Positions 8,208 to 16,741 are shown, numbered from the stretch's first letter. The stretch: 64,000 nucleotides of DNA from Streptomyces filamentosus (GCF_014654895.1 NZ_BNBE01000002.1:1364001-1428000); one strand, 5' to 3'. Notes: generated by a model from the letters alone, not told the origin. Numbers and translations: made by a program.

Positions 8208-9199
8208 CAGCGCGGTGCGAGCACGAACCAGACCTGGCCGGGGGCGAAGGCGAGCGGGCTGCCGTCGGGGGCGGTGAAGGTGGTGCCGCCGGCCGGGTCG
8301 GGACGCGACCAGCGGGCCTCGTACGCCCGGCCGTCGCGCAGCACCGTCGCCGTGCCGGAGCCGGTGGTCTCGGTGTACGGGGAGACGGCGCCGTTGACGT
8401 CGTGGAAGGCGGAGGGGCGGACGGTCACCCGCTGGACGACGACGGTGGCGGGGGCGAGCGGGCCGGAGTCCGTACCGGTGACGGCGCGGCCGTCGATGGC
8501 GACGTGCCAGCCGCGGTCGGCGGCGGACCAGGTGAAGGCGTAGCGGGTGGCCGGGAAGCGGACGGTCTCGGTGGCGGTCGCGGTGCCGCCGGCGGGCGCG
8601 GCGCCGAAGCGCAGGCCGATCGGGCGGACGTCGGAGGCGTCCGGGGCGGCGGCGAGGGCCCGCCCGGGGTCCAGGTAGAGGTTGTGCGGGGCGGGCCGGT
8701 CCGGTGAGCGGCGGAAGGCCCGGGGCGCGGTGGACTCGCTGACCAGGTCGAGGGGCGCGGCTTCGAGGAGCGGGTTCAGCCTCGTCTGGGCGCCGGAGTA
8801 GGCGAGAGCCGGGTGGCCGAAGGGGCGCAGCAGGGAGAGGTCGGACTCGCGGGCGCTGCGGACGGGGCCGACGGTCTCGGGGAGGCGGGAGGAGTAGACG
8901 GCGAGCAGGCGGGTGACGCCCCCCTCGACCTGTTCGACGTAGACGAGGTCGGCGGCGCCGAGACCGGTCTGGGGGCGGGCCGGGGCCACGTTGTCTATCT
9001 TGACGGCGAGGACGGGGCCGGTGCGGGCGGGCAGTCCCGTGAGGGGCGAGGTCCCGGCCGGGGCGGTGGCGGGCGGGCGCGTCGGCGCGGGGTCGTGCGC
9101 GGAGGGATCTGTGCATCCGTACAGTCCCGCCGCGGCCACCGCGCACAGCAGGGCGGTGAGCGCGCGCCCGGGGCGCCGGGGTCCGCGCGCACCTGGCAT
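8207..9199 (-). CDS. DUF3048 domain lipoprotein
   Basis: Exported protein of 330 residues. A hydrophobic stretch at about 13-26 ends in GLYGC, a lipobox whose Cys would be lipidated. After a Pro/Thr-rich linker the sequence SPLTGLPA...VLAVKIDNVAPARPQTGL matches the start of the DUF3048 (YerB-like) domain, and VYVEQVEGGVTRLLAVY plus GPVRSARESDL are further conserved pieces. The domain fills the rest of the protein. The molecular function of this family is not established; it is a surface lipoprotein. It is a single gene, divergent from the acyltransferase. Confidence 0.9.
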   Translation of the reverse strand: MPGARGPRRPGRALTALLCAVAAAGLYGCTDPSAHDPAPTRPPATAPAGTSPLTGLPARTGPVLAVKIDNVAPARPQTGLGAADLVYVEQVEGGVTRLLAVYSSRLPETVGPVRSARESDLSLLRPFGHPALAYSGAQTRLNPLLEAAPLDLVSESTAPRAFRRSPDRPAPHNLYLDPGRALAAAPDASDVRPIGLRFGAAPAGGTATATETVRFPATRYAFTWSAADRGWHVAIDGRAVTGTDSGPLAPATVVVQRVTVRPSAFHDVNGAVSPYTETTGSGTATVLRDGRAYEARWSRPDPAGGTTFTAPDGSPLAFAPGQVWFVLAPR

Positions 9200-9293
9200 G
9201 TCGGCCTCCCGGTGAGTCGGACCACTCCTACCAGTGGACCACGCGCGCCCGGGGGGTTACAACGGGCGTGACGGACGACGAACGGGGGCCTCG

Positions 9294-9977
9294 GTGTTCT
9301 ACCGGCTGCTGAAGCACGTACTGCTCGGACCGCTGCTGAAACTGCTGTTCCGGCCGAGGGTGGAGGGGATCGGGCACGTCCCGGAGGAGGGTGCGGCGAT
9401 CATCGCGGGCAATCACCTCTCCTTCTCCGACCACTTCCTCATGCCGGTGGTGCTCGACCGGCGCATCACCTTCCTGGCGAAGCAGGAGTACTTCACCGGG
9501 CCGGGCCTGAAGGGGAGGCTGACGGCGGCGTTCTTCCGGGCGGCCGGGCAGATCCCGGTGGACCGCTCGGGCAAGGAGGCGGGACGGGCCGCGATCCGGG
9601 AGGGGCTCGGCGTCCTCGGCCGGGGCGAGTTGCTCGGGATCTACCCGGAGGGCACCCGCTCGCACGACGGCCGCCTGTACAAGGGGAAGGTCGGGGTGGC
9701 GGTGATGGCGCTGACGGCCGGGGTGAAGGTGGTGCCGTGCGCGATGGTCGGCACCTTCGAGATCCAGCCGCCGGGGCGGGTGGTGCCGCGGATCCGCCGG
9801 GTGACGATCCGCTTCGGGGAGCCGCTGGACTTCTCGCGCTTCGCCGGCTCGGCGGACGAGCGGGCGGTGGTCCGGGCGGTCACGGACGAGATCATGTACG
9901 CGATCATGCGGCTGTCGGGGCAGGAGTACGTGGACGAGTACGCGGCCGTCGCGAAGGCGGCGGGGCCCGCGGAGTGA
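9294..9977 (+). CDS. 1-acyl-sn-glycerol-3-phosphate acyltransferase family protein
   Basis: Membrane-associated acyltransferase of 227 residues, likely converting lysophosphatidic acid to phosphatidic acid in phospholipid synthesis. The catalytic HX4D motif is HLSFSD at about residues 41-46 and the acceptor-binding motif is YPEGTRS near 116-122. A hydrophobic N-terminus (residues 2-16) would bind the membrane. I chose the GTG at 9294, which gives the usual MFYRLLKH-type start and has a GGGGG tract about 5 bases upstream, rather than the longer frame from 9234. It is convergent with the peptidase gene, with a strong hairpin between. Confidence 0.9.
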   Translation: MFYRLLKHVLLGPLLKLLFRPRVEGIGHVPEEGAAIIAGNHLSFSDHFLMPVVLDRRITFLAKQEYFTGPGLKGRLTAAFFRAAGQIPVDRSGKEAGRAAIREGLGVLGRGELLGIYPEGTRSHDGRLYKGKVGVAVMALTAGVKVVPCAMVGTFEIQPPGRVVPRIRRVTIRFGEPLDFSRFAGSADERAVVRAVTDEIMYAIMRLSGQEYVDEYAAVAKAAGPAE

Positions 9978-9997
9978 CGCGCGGGGGCGCCGCACGA

Positions 9998-10034
9998 GGA
10001 GGAGGGGCGGTCGTTGTGCGTCCGCCCCTCCTCC
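9998..10034. terminator. bidirectional terminator between convergent genes
   Basis: GGAGGAGGGGCGG (9998-10010) pairs perfectly with CCGCCCCTCCTCC (10022-10034) across an 11-base loop. It lies between the stop codons of the acyltransferase and the secreted peptidase genes and should serve both. Confidence 0.8.
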
Positions 10035-10046
10035 GTCACCGCGTGG

Positions 10047-11633
10047 CTACGGCTGCGGGGTGGCGTGCGGGGCGCACGTCTGGTCCGCGGCGTCGACCCG
10101 GCCGGTCAGGAGGTAGTCCTCGACCTTGGTGTTGAGGCACGGGTTGACCAGGTTGGTGATGCCGTGCGAGCCGGCGTCCTTCTCCGTGATCAGGCGCGAG
10201 CCCTTGAAGCGCTTGTGCAGTTCCACAGCGCCCTCGTACGGGGTGGCGGCGTCGCGCTCGGCCTGGGTGATGAGCACCGGCGGGAGGCCCTTGCCGGTCT
10301 TCACCTGCACCGGCTTCTGGCTCGGGGCCTTCCAGGTGGCGCAGGGCAGGTTCATCCAGGCGTTCGCCCAGGTCATGAACGGGTACTGCTCGTGGAGGCG
10401 GGAGTTGTCCCGGTCCCACTTCTTCCAGCTGGTCGGCCACGGGGCGTCCGCGCACTCGACGGCCGTGTAGACGGCGTTGCCGTTCTCCGAGGAGATGTTG
10501 CCGGCGGTGTCGGTGAGGTCCGCGGCGGCGTTGTCGATCAGCGGCTGCGGGTCGCCGGCGGCGTACGCGCTCCACGCCTCGGCCACCGGGGCCCACATGG
10601 AGTCGTAGTAGGGGGCGTTCTGGAAGAAGCCGATGAGCTCGGCCGGGCCGACCTTGCCGCCGAGCGGCGCCTTCTTCGCGGCGGCGCGCAGGGTCTCCCA
10701 CTGCTGCCGGACCTCGGCGAGGGTGTCGCCGAGGTGGTAGGTGGCGTCGTTCTGGGCGACCCAGGTCATCCAGTCGGTGAGCCGGCCCTCGAAGGCGATG
10801 TCCTGGCCGAGGTTGGCCTCGTACCAGATGGAGCGGGTCGACGGGTTGACGACGCTGTCCAGGACCATGCGGCGGACGTGCGTCGGGAAGAGGGTGCCGT
10901 AGACGGCGCCGAGGTAGGTGCCGTAGGAGACGCCGACGAAGTTGAGCTTCTTCTCGCCGAGCGCGGCGCGGACGACGTCGAGGTCGCGCGCGGTGTTGGG
11001 CGTCGTCATGTGCGGGAGCATGTCGCCGCTCTTCTCGGCGCAGCCCGCGGCGTACTCGGCGGCGAGCTTGCGCTGCGCCCGCTTGTCGGCCTCGCTGTCG
11101 GGGACCGGGTCGAGCTTGGGGCCCTTGACGAACTCGGTCGGGTCGACGCAGGAGATGGGCGCCGAGTGGCCGACGCCGCGCGGGTCGAAGCCGACGAAGT
11201 CGTACGCCTTGGCGGCGTTCGCCCAGATCTTGTTCTTCGTGGTGACGCGGCGCGGGAAGCGCAGGCCGGAGCCGCCGGGGCCGCCCGGGTTGTAGAGCAG
11301 GGCGCCCTGGCGCTCGGCCGGGGTGCCGGTGGCGGCGATCCGGTCGACCGCGATCTTGATCTTCTTGCCGTACGGCTTGGTGTAGTCGACCGGCACGGTG
11401 ACCCAGCCGCACTGGATCGGCTTCTCCAGGCCCCAGTCGGCCGGACAGTCCTGCCAGTCGATGCCGGCCGCGGCGGCCTGGGCCGCGGCGATGGCGACCC
11501 CGGCCGCCGCGGTGTCGCGGCCGTGGCGCGCGCCGCTGTCGGCCGTGGCCGCCGGAGCCGCGAGCGCGCCCGCGACGAGGGTTCCGGCGACGAGCGTGCC
11601 GGCCGAGCCGAGCACTGCCGTGCGTCGTCTCAC
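10047..11633 (-). CDS. secreted alpha/beta hydrolase, TAP-like aminopeptidase family
   Basis: Predicted exported serine peptidase of 528 residues. The first 32 residues form a signal peptide (RRR, a hydrophobic core, cleavage near APAATADS). The alpha/beta hydrolase fold shows the oxyanion region GGPGGSG and the nucleophile elbow GVSYGTYLG near residue 235. The C-terminal part (about 415-520), with TPYEGAVELH and GSHGI supplying the likely acid and His, matches the TAP-like C-terminal domain of Streptomyces tripeptidyl aminopeptidases. Cys-rich edges may form disulfides. The start is GTG at 11633 with GGGGGAGG about 5 bases before it. It follows ureD by 14 bases on the same strand and could be read from the urease operon. 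Confidence 0.88.
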   Translation of the reverse strand: MRRRTAVLGSAGTLVAGTLVAGALAAPAATADSGARHGRDTAAAGVAIAAAQAAAAGIDWQDCPADWGLEKPIQCGWVTVPVDYTKPYGKKIKIAVDRIAATGTPAERQGALLYNPGGPGGSGLRFPRRVTTKNKIWANAAKAYDFVGFDPRGVGHSAPISCVDPTEFVKGPKLDPVPDSEADKRAQRKLAAEYAAGCAEKSGDMLPHMTTPNTARDLDVVRAALGEKKLNFVGVSYGTYLGAVYGTLFPTHVRRMVLDSVVNPSTRSIWYEANLGQDIAFEGRLTDWMTWVAQNDATYHLGDTLAEVRQQWETLRAAAKKAPLGGKVGPAELIGFFQNAPYYDSMWAPVAEAWSAYAAGDPQPLIDNAAADLTDTAGNISSENGNAVYTAVECADAPWPTSWKKWDRDNSRLHEQYPFMTWANAWMNLPCATWKAPSQKPVQVKTGKGLPPVLITQAERDAATPYEGAVELHKRFKGSRLITEKDAGSHGITNLVNPCLNTKVEDYLLTGRVDAADQTCAPHATPQP

Positions 11634-11647
11634 AGGTCCTCCCCCTG

Positions 11648-12520
11648 CTAGGTGTTCACATGTTCGGGCGATCCTTTCGCCAGAGGGGCCATCTCGTCAT
11701 TCCGAACGCGTGTTTCTTTGCCGAACCCATAACCGGAGTGCGGAATCCGCTGAGCGGTACACCCGGATCCGGCTGGCTCCGGGGCGAGTTCGTCCAGCGC
11801 CGCGTCGAGGACCCGGCGCAGGGCGAGCGCGTCGGGGGCGACGGCGGTGACGAGGACGGCGGGTCCCGCGAGCGGGGTGAGCACCGCGTGCTCGCCGAGC
11901 GGGCGCGCCGCCGGCGGTCCGGCCCCGTACGCCGGATCGACGACGAGGAGCTGGCCGGTGGCCCGGTGACCGGCGAGGACCGCGCCGCCGTCCCAGCCGC
12001 CGGGGGCCCCGGGGCCGTACGCGAGTTCCTGGTCGAGCAGCGGACGGCCCGCGCGGCGGACGGTGAGGCGCGAGACGAGGGTGCCGGGCGGTTCGCCGTG
12101 CCGGCCGAGGACCTGCTCCTCGCGCAGGACGAGCCGCGCGGTGGCGGCGAGTTCGACGGTGGTGCGCACCCGCAGGTCGGAGCCGTGGGCGCTGACGAGC
12201 TGCTCGGGCAGCCAGCGCAGCACGCCGTCCGGACCGACCCGGAGGCGGAGCTCGTAGTCCGCCGGGTCCGCGGTGCGGCCGGGCAGGGCGAGGGTGGCGG
12301 CCGCGGAGTCGACCCGCAGCCGGGCCCGCTCCCGTACCTCGGTCTCGATCGCGAGCCGGTCCCCGCCGAGCGGCGCGCTCATCGCCCCGACGACCGTCAC
12401 CCGCGCCCAGCCGGGGACGGCGGCGCGGGTACGGCGCAGGGCGAGCGGCCCGTCGCTCTCCAGGACCGGCAGGGAGCCGTCGGCCCCGGCCGCGATCCGG
12501 GCGGTGGCGCGCAGGCTCAT
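11648..12520 (-). CDS. ureD: UreD, urease accessory protein
   Basis: Scaffold protein of 290 residues that binds apo-urease and, with UreF and UreG, helps load nickel and carbamylate the active-site lysine. The sequence follows the UreD pattern: an early LPV..SDGPLALRR, then GGDRLAIE, RWLPEQLV and FDDD-like ELAYGPG. The ATG at 12520 overlaps the ureG stop by four bases (ATGA), so translation is coupled. It is the last gene of ureABCFGD. The family is weakly conserved and the call rests partly on position, but the RWLPEQ motif is distinctive. Confidence 0.92.
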   Translation of the reverse strand: MSLRATARIAAGADGSLPVLESDGPLALRRTRAAVPGWARVTVVGAMSAPLGGDRLAIETEVRERARLRVDSAAATLALPGRTADPADYELRLRVGPDGVLRWLPEQLVSAHGSDLRVRTTVELAATARLVLREEQVLGRHGEPPGTLVSRLTVRRAGRPLLDQELAYGPGAPGGWDGGAVLAGHRATGQLLVVDPAYGAGPPAARPLGEHAVLTPLAGPAVLVTAVAPDALALRRVLDAALDELAPEPAGSGCTAQRIPHSGYGFGKETRVRNDEMAPLAKGSPEHVNT

Positions 12521-13212
12521 GCGGTGGGCGCCGGGGCGGCGGTCCAGGCGGCGAGCCGCTCCCGCACCCACTCGGCGACCGGGCCGACGCCCTCCGCGGA
12601 GCGCAGCGAGGTGAACGCCACGGGCAGCTCGCCGCGCTGCTCGGCCGCGTCGCGGGCCATCCGGCCGAGGTCGGAGCCGACGTGCGGGGCGAGGTCGGTC
12701 TTGTTGACGACGAGGAGGTCGGCGGTGGTGACGCCGGGGCCGCCCTTGCGCGGGATGTCGTCGCCGCCGGCCACGTCGATGACGAAGACCTGGGCGTCGA
12801 CGAGGCCCTTGGAGAAGGTGGCGGTGAGGTTGTCGCCGCCGGACTCGACGAGGATCAGGTCGAGCGGGCCGACGGCGTCCTCCAGCTCCTCGACCGCTTC
12901 GAGGTTGGCGGAGATGTCGTCGCGGATGGCGGTGTGCGGGCAGGCGCCGGTCTCGACCGCCCGGATCCGCTCCGGCGGCAGCACGGCCTCGCGGAGCAGG
13001 AACTCGGCGTCCTCGCGCGTGTAGATGTCGTTGGTGACGACGGCGAGTGAGAGCGTGTCGCGGAGTTGACGGCAGAGCGCGGCGACGGTGGCGGTCTTGC
13101 CCGAGCCCACCGGGCCGCCGAGCCCGATGCGCAGGGCGCGTCGGGTGCCGTCGGGCCGGTGGGCGTCGGCGGAGACGGCGCCGTGGTGGGAGTGACCGTG
13201 GTCGAGGTGCAT
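12517..13212 (-). CDS. ureG: UreG, urease accessory GTPase
   Basis: GTPase of 231 residues that delivers nickel to urease and drives assembly of the active site. The P-loop is GPVGSGKT at about residues 33-40, NDIYTREDAEFL gives the switch region, and VNKTDLAP provides the guanine-specific NKxD motif. A CPH metal-binding motif (ACPHTAIRDD) is present. The N-terminus is histidine-rich (MHLDHGHSHHG), as in UreG proteins that also store nickel. It lies 18 bases after ureF and overlaps ureD by four bases. Confidence 0.96.
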   Translation of the reverse strand: MHLDHGHSHHGAVSADAHRPDGTRRALRIGLGGPVGSGKTATVAALCRQLRDTLSLAVVTNDIYTREDAEFLLREAVLPPERIRAVETGACPHTAIRDDISANLEAVEELEDAVGPLDLILVESGGDNLTATFSKGLVDAQVFVIDVAGGDDIPRKGGPGVTTADLLVVNKTDLAPHVGSDLGRMARDAAEQRGELPVAFTSLRSAEGVGPVAEWVRERLAAWTAAPAPTA

Positions 13213-13230
13213 GGGGCTCTCCTTGGTGCG

Positions 13231-13905
13231 TTACGAGGCGAAGAGGCGGACGGGCCAGGCCGCGTGCTGCTCGGCGGTGATGTCGAGCAGCGGCGCGGAG
13301 GCGGCGGGCAGCGCGTCGACCCCGCCGTGCGCGGCGGTCGCGGCCCGCGCGGCGACCTCGTCCATCACGGGCGCGAGCCGGGCCAGGACGGCGGTGGCCC
13401 GGTACGGGTCGAGGCCGAGGAGACGCACGACGGCGGTGGCGGGACCGCCGACCGTCTCGTACGCGGCGCAGTGCGCGGCGTCCTCGGGCCCCAGTCCCGC
13501 CGCCCGCGCCGCGGCGCCGAGGACGACGGGCTGGTGCGCGCCGCCCGGGAAGGCGGCGGCGAGCGCGTCGAGTTCCGGGTCCGGCCAGGCGGCGCGGGCG
13601 GCCCGCATCAGCTGGCGGCCGAGCCGGCGCGCGGCGGTGCGCAGGGCGGGCGAGGGGGTGCGGGCGTCGGCGGCGGCGTCGAGCTCGTACGGGTCGAGGC
13701 CGAGGGCCGCCGCGGCGGCGAGGCCCGCCGCGGTGAGGCCGACGGTGTGCAGACGCCCAAGGCAGAACGCTTCGAGGTCGGCGGCGTCGCGGATCCGACC
13801 GGCCTTGACGGCGGCCTCCGCGCCGCCGGAGTGCGCGTGCCCACCGGCGGGGAAACGCCCGTCGGCGAGCACCAGGAGGGCCGAGCGCGTCGTCAAGCGC
13901 GCCAT
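13231..13905 (-). CDS. ureF: UreF, urease accessory protein
   Basis: All-helical accessory protein of 224 residues which with UreD and UreG forms the nickel-loading complex. The N-terminal LLVLADGRFPAGGHAHSGG is the typical start (LADSRFPSGGFAHSGG-like). Ala- and Leu-rich helices fill the remainder, with PGGAHQPVVLG in the middle. The ATG at 13905 overlaps the ureC stop by one base (TGATG), so it is coupled to ureC. Length is normal for actinobacterial UreF. Confidence 0.94.
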   Translation of the reverse strand: MARLTTRSALLVLADGRFPAGGHAHSGGAEAAVKAGRIRDAADLEAFCLGRLHTVGLTAAGLAAAAALGLDPYELDAAADARTPSPALRTAARRLGRQLMRAARAAWPDPELDALAAAFPGGAHQPVVLGAAARAAGLGPEDAAHCAAYETVGGPATAVVRLLGLDPYRATAVLARLAPVMDEVAARAATAAHGGVDALPAASAPLLDITAEQHAAWPVRLFAS

Positions 13906-15626
13906 CAGAAGAGGAAGTAACGCTGGGCCATGGGAAGTTCCGTGGCGGGGGCGGGTTCGACCGCTTCGCCATCGATGGTGACGGTGAAGGTGTCGGCGTC
14001 GACCTCGACGCGGGGCAGGGCGTCGTTCTCCCGCATGTCCGCCTTGGTGACGCGGCGAGTGGAACGGATCGGGACGAACTCCTTGGCCAAACCGAGCCTC
14101 TGCGGCAGGTCGTCCTCGACGGCCGCCTCGGCGGTGAAGTTGACCGACCCCGCGGCGGCCGCCCTGCCGAGGGAACCGAACATCGGCCGGGGCAGCACGG
14201 GTTGCGGGGTGGGGATGGAGGCGTTGGCGTCGCCCATCTGGGCGTACGCGATCTGCCCGCCCTTGAGGACGACGAGCGGCTTCACGCCGAAGAAGGCCGG
14301 CTCCCACAGGACGAGGTCGGCGAGCTTGCCGGGCTCGACGGAGCCGACGAGGTGGCCCATGCCCTGGGCGACGGCCGGGTTGATCGTGTACTTGGCGACG
14401 TAGCGCCGCACCCGGTGGTTGTCGGCACGGCCGTCCCCGGGCAGCGCACCGCGCCGCTTCTTCATGACGTGGGCGGTCTGCCAGGTCCGCAGGATCACCT
14501 CGCCGATCCGCCCCATGGCCTGGGAGTCGGAGGAGATGATCGAGATGGCGCCGAGGTCGTGGAGGACGTCCTCGGCGGCGATGGTGGAGGGCCGGATCCG
14601 GGACTCGGCGAAGGCGAGGTCCTCGGGGACGGCCGGGTTGAGGTGGTGGCAGACCATCAGCATGTCGAGGTGTTCCTCGATGGTGTTGACGGTGTGCGGC
14701 CGGGTCGGGTTGGTCGAGCTGGGCAGCACGTACGGCTCGGAGACCACGGTGATGATGTCGGGCGCGTGCCCGCCGCCCGCGCCCTCGGTGTGGTACGCGT
14801 GGATGGTGCGGCCCGCGACGGCGGCGAGGGTGTCGCCGACGAAACCGGCCTCGTTGAGGGTGTCCGTGTGGATGGCGAGCTGGGCGCCGGTCTCCTCGCA
14901 GACGCCGAGGCAGGCGTCGATGACGGCGGGGGTGGCACCCCAGTCCTCGTGGATCTTGAAGCCGAGGGCGCCGCCGCGCAGCTGGGAGTGCATGGCCTCG
15001 CGGGACATGGTGTTGCCCTTGCCGAGGAGACCGATGTTGACCGGGAAGGTGTCGAGGGCCTCGAACATCCGCGCCATGTGCCAGGGGCCCGGGGTGACGG
15101 TGGTGGCCTTGGTGCCCTCGGCAGGGCCGGTGCCGCCGCCGACGAGGGTGGTGATGCCGGTGGCGAGGGCCTGTTCGACGACGGTCGGCGAGATGAAGTG
15201 GACGTGGGTGTCGACGCCGCCGGCGGTGACGATCCGCCCGTTGCCGACGACGACCTCCGTCTCGGGGCCGATGACGAGGTCGGGGTGGACCCCGTCCATG
15301 GTGTCGGGGTTGCCCGCCTTGCCGAGGGCGGTGATCCGGCCGTCGCGGATGCCGATGTCGGCCTTGACGACCCCCCAGTGGTCGATGACCACCGCACCGG
15401 TGATCACGGTGTCGGGGGCGCCCTCGGCACGGGTGGTGCGGGCCTGGCCCATGGACTCGCGGATGACCTTGCCGCCGCCGAAGACGGCCTCCTCGCCGGC
15501 CCGGCCGGGACCGCCGGAGCGGTCCTCCTCGATCTCCACGAGCAGGTCGGTGTCGGCGAGCCGGATCCGGTCGCCGGTGGTGGGGCCGAACAGGTCGGCG
15601 TACACGGCGCGGTGGAGGTCAGGCAC
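13905..15626 (-). CDS. ureC: urease alpha subunit
   Basis: Catalytic nickel subunit of urease (573 residues), hydrolysing urea to ammonia and carbamate. The metal ligands and active-site residues are all visible: HVHF (about 138-141), the carbamylated Lys in GFKIHEDWG (near 220), the mobile-flap CHH (near 322-324) and the Asp in ISSDSQAMG (near 363). The start is a GTG at 15626, giving MPDLHRAVYADLFGPT, the usual beginning of the subunit. It overlaps ureB by 8 bases. Length and motifs suggest a fully active enzyme. Confidence 0.97.
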   Translation of the reverse strand: MPDLHRAVYADLFGPTTGDRIRLADTDLLVEIEEDRSGGPGRAGEEAVFGGGKVIRESMGQARTTRAEGAPDTVITGAVVIDHWGVVKADIGIRDGRITALGKAGNPDTMDGVHPDLVIGPETEVVVGNGRIVTAGGVDTHVHFISPTVVEQALATGITTLVGGGTGPAEGTKATTVTPGPWHMARMFEALDTFPVNIGLLGKGNTMSREAMHSQLRGGALGFKIHEDWGATPAVIDACLGVCEETGAQLAIHTDTLNEAGFVGDTLAAVAGRTIHAYHTEGAGGGHAPDIITVVSEPYVLPSSTNPTRPHTVNTIEEHLDMLMVCHHLNPAVPEDLAFAESRIRPSTIAAEDVLHDLGAISIISSDSQAMGRIGEVILRTWQTAHVMKKRRGALPGDGRADNHRVRRYVAKYTINPAVAQGMGHLVGSVEPGKLADLVLWEPAFFGVKPLVVLKGGQIAYAQMGDANASIPTPQPVLPRPMFGSLGRAAAAGSVNFTAEAAVEDDLPQRLGLAKEFVPIRSTRRVTKADMRENDALPRVEVDADTFTVTIDGEAVEPAPATELPMAQRYFLF

Positions 15627-16065
15627 GAGGGTCTCCGTTCGGCGCGCCGGGGGCGGGGGTGGAGGAGGGGGAGGGCGTGGGGGTGGGGGTGGAGGAAGGG
15701 ACGGGTGTGGGCGCGGGGGTGGGGGCGGGACCGGGGGGAGCGGCCGGGGTCGTGGGGGTGTCGAGGGGGCCCGCGGTCTCGCCGCGCAGGCCGGGGACGA
15801 CCCGGCGGCCGGCGATCGGGACGAGCTCGACCTCGACGGGGATGCCGGGCTCGAAGCGCACGGCGGTGCCGGCGGCGATGTGCAGGCGCTTGCCGCGCGC
15901 GGCCGACCGGTCGAAGTCGAGACCGGGGTTGACCTCGGCGAAGTGGTAGTGGGAGCCGACCTGGACGGGCCGGTCGGCGGCGTTGAGGACGGTGAGGCGG
16001 GTGACGGGGCGGCCCTCGTTGAGGGGCACGGGCCCGTCCCCGTACAGGATCTCTCCGGGGATCAT
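15619..16065 (-). CDS. ureB: urease beta subunit with a long Pro/Thr/Ser tail
   Basis: Structural subunit of urease. Residues 1-102 are a normal UreB: MIPGEILYGDGPVPLNEG, then QVGSHYHFAEVN and the closing GRRVVPGLRGE. The usual protein stops near this point (about 100-105 residues), but here the frame continues for about 45 residues of Pro, Thr, Ala and Ser in a near-repeating PTPAPTP pattern, encoded by a G/GGT-rich tract, and ends inside the ureC start. The tail is unlikely to fold; its effect on the trimeric assembly is unknown. ureA ends 15 bases upstream. Confidence 0.95.
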   Translation of the reverse strand: MIPGEILYGDGPVPLNEGRPVTRLTVLNAADRPVQVGSHYHFAEVNPGLDFDRSAARGKRLHIAAGTAVRFEPGIPVEVELVPIAGRRVVPGLRGETAGPLDTPTTPAAPPGPAPTPAPTPVPSSTPTPTPSPSSTPAPGAPNGDPRA

Positions 16066-16080
16066 CGGCGCGGTCCCCCG

Positions 16081-16383
16081 TCAGACGATCGGGTCGTGGA
16101 CGGTGACCAGCTTGGTGCCGTCCGGGAAGGTCGCCTCGACCTGGACGTCGTGGATCATCTCGGGGATGCCGTCCATGACGTCGTCGCGGGAGAGGACCTT
16201 GCGCCCGGAGGCCATCAGCTCGGCGACGGTCCGCCCGTCCCGCGCGCCCTCCAGGATGTGCGCCGTGATGAGGGCGACGGCCTCGGGATGGTTGAGCCTC
16301 ACCCCGCGAGCGCGACGCTTCTCCGCCACGTCGGCGGCCACGTGGATGAGCAGGCGTTCCTGCTCGTGCGGGCTCAATTGCAC
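16081..16383 (-). CDS. ureA: urease gamma subunit
   Basis: Small structural subunit of urease, 100 residues, the normal length. It begins MQLSPHEQERLLIHVAADVA (start codon GTG at 16383, with GAGGTGGAAG just upstream) and contains RRARGVRLNHPEAVALI and the end FPDGTKLVTVHDPI, all typical of UreA. It is the first gene of ureABCFGD, so the operon promoter should lie in the 16384-16550 region, where an inverted repeat and a GlnR-like sequence are seen. Confidence 0.97.
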   Translation of the reverse strand: MQLSPHEQERLLIHVAADVAEKRRARGVRLNHPEAVALITAHILEGARDGRTVAELMASGRKVLSRDDVMDGIPEMIHDVQVEATFPDGTKLVTVHDPIV

Positions 16384-16443
16384 TCTTCCACCTCACAGTC
16401 GTCGGCCGGGCCTGACCCGGACAGCTGCGGACCCTACCGACCG

Positions 16444-16524
16444 TCAACACCTTGTTGAACTGGAGAGATGCGCTGGAGGGCCGGACATTGCACGTTAGGG
16501 CGGAAGTTTTTCCGGCTCGTTAAC
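16444..16524 (-). promoter_or_regulatory. putative urease operon control region
   Basis: Two possible sites lie upstream of ureA. TCAACA (16444-16449) and TGTTGA (16453-16458) form a perfect 6-base inverted repeat with a 3-base spacer, about 65 bases before the start. Further up, the minus strand of 16506-16524 reads GTTAACGAGCCGGAAAAAC, which resembles the half-site pattern gTnAc-n6-GaAAc of the nitrogen regulator GlnR. Urease genes are known GlnR targets in Streptomyces coelicolor. The match is imperfect and only a single pair of half-sites is seen. Confidence 0.35.
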
Positions 16525-16615
16525 TCGAGCTTTGCGATTCGATGATCATCGGACCGGGGTGGGGCTGGGCGGGGGTGGGTCGCCCCGGTCTCGGGTCACG
16601 CCCCCGCTCTACGCC

Positions 16616-16741
16616 TCACTCCACGTCCTGCTCCACGCTCCGGCGCGCGAAGACGATCGCGCGCCGGGATGCGGCGGGCCGGTCGTCGTAGGGCTGGAAG
16701 TCGGGGCGGGGTGGGATGCGGGGGGCGGGCCCGGGGGTCAG
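16616..16741 (-). pseudogene. coding-like frame after the antitoxin: gene remnant or CTG-started small gene
   Basis: In the minus-strand frame that ends with TGA at 16616-16618, about 40 codons up to the antitoxin stop have almost exclusively G or C in the third position, as real genes do here. The end reads FQPYDDRPAASRRAIVFARR followed by SVEQDVE. No ATG, GTG or TTG is found upstream in this frame for a good distance; the only candidate is a CTG that overlaps the antitoxin TGA. It may be the remnant of a larger downstream gene, for instance a lost toxin, or a frameshifted end of the antitoxin gene. I recognise no family. Confidence 0.3.

Noticed and set aside
11648..13972. A very long minus-strand open frame of 774 codons through the urease accessory genes
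   Set aside because: Only its last 290 codons are ureD; the remainder is an Arg/Pro-rich reading of ureG and ureF in the wrong frame, without the third-position bias of real genes.
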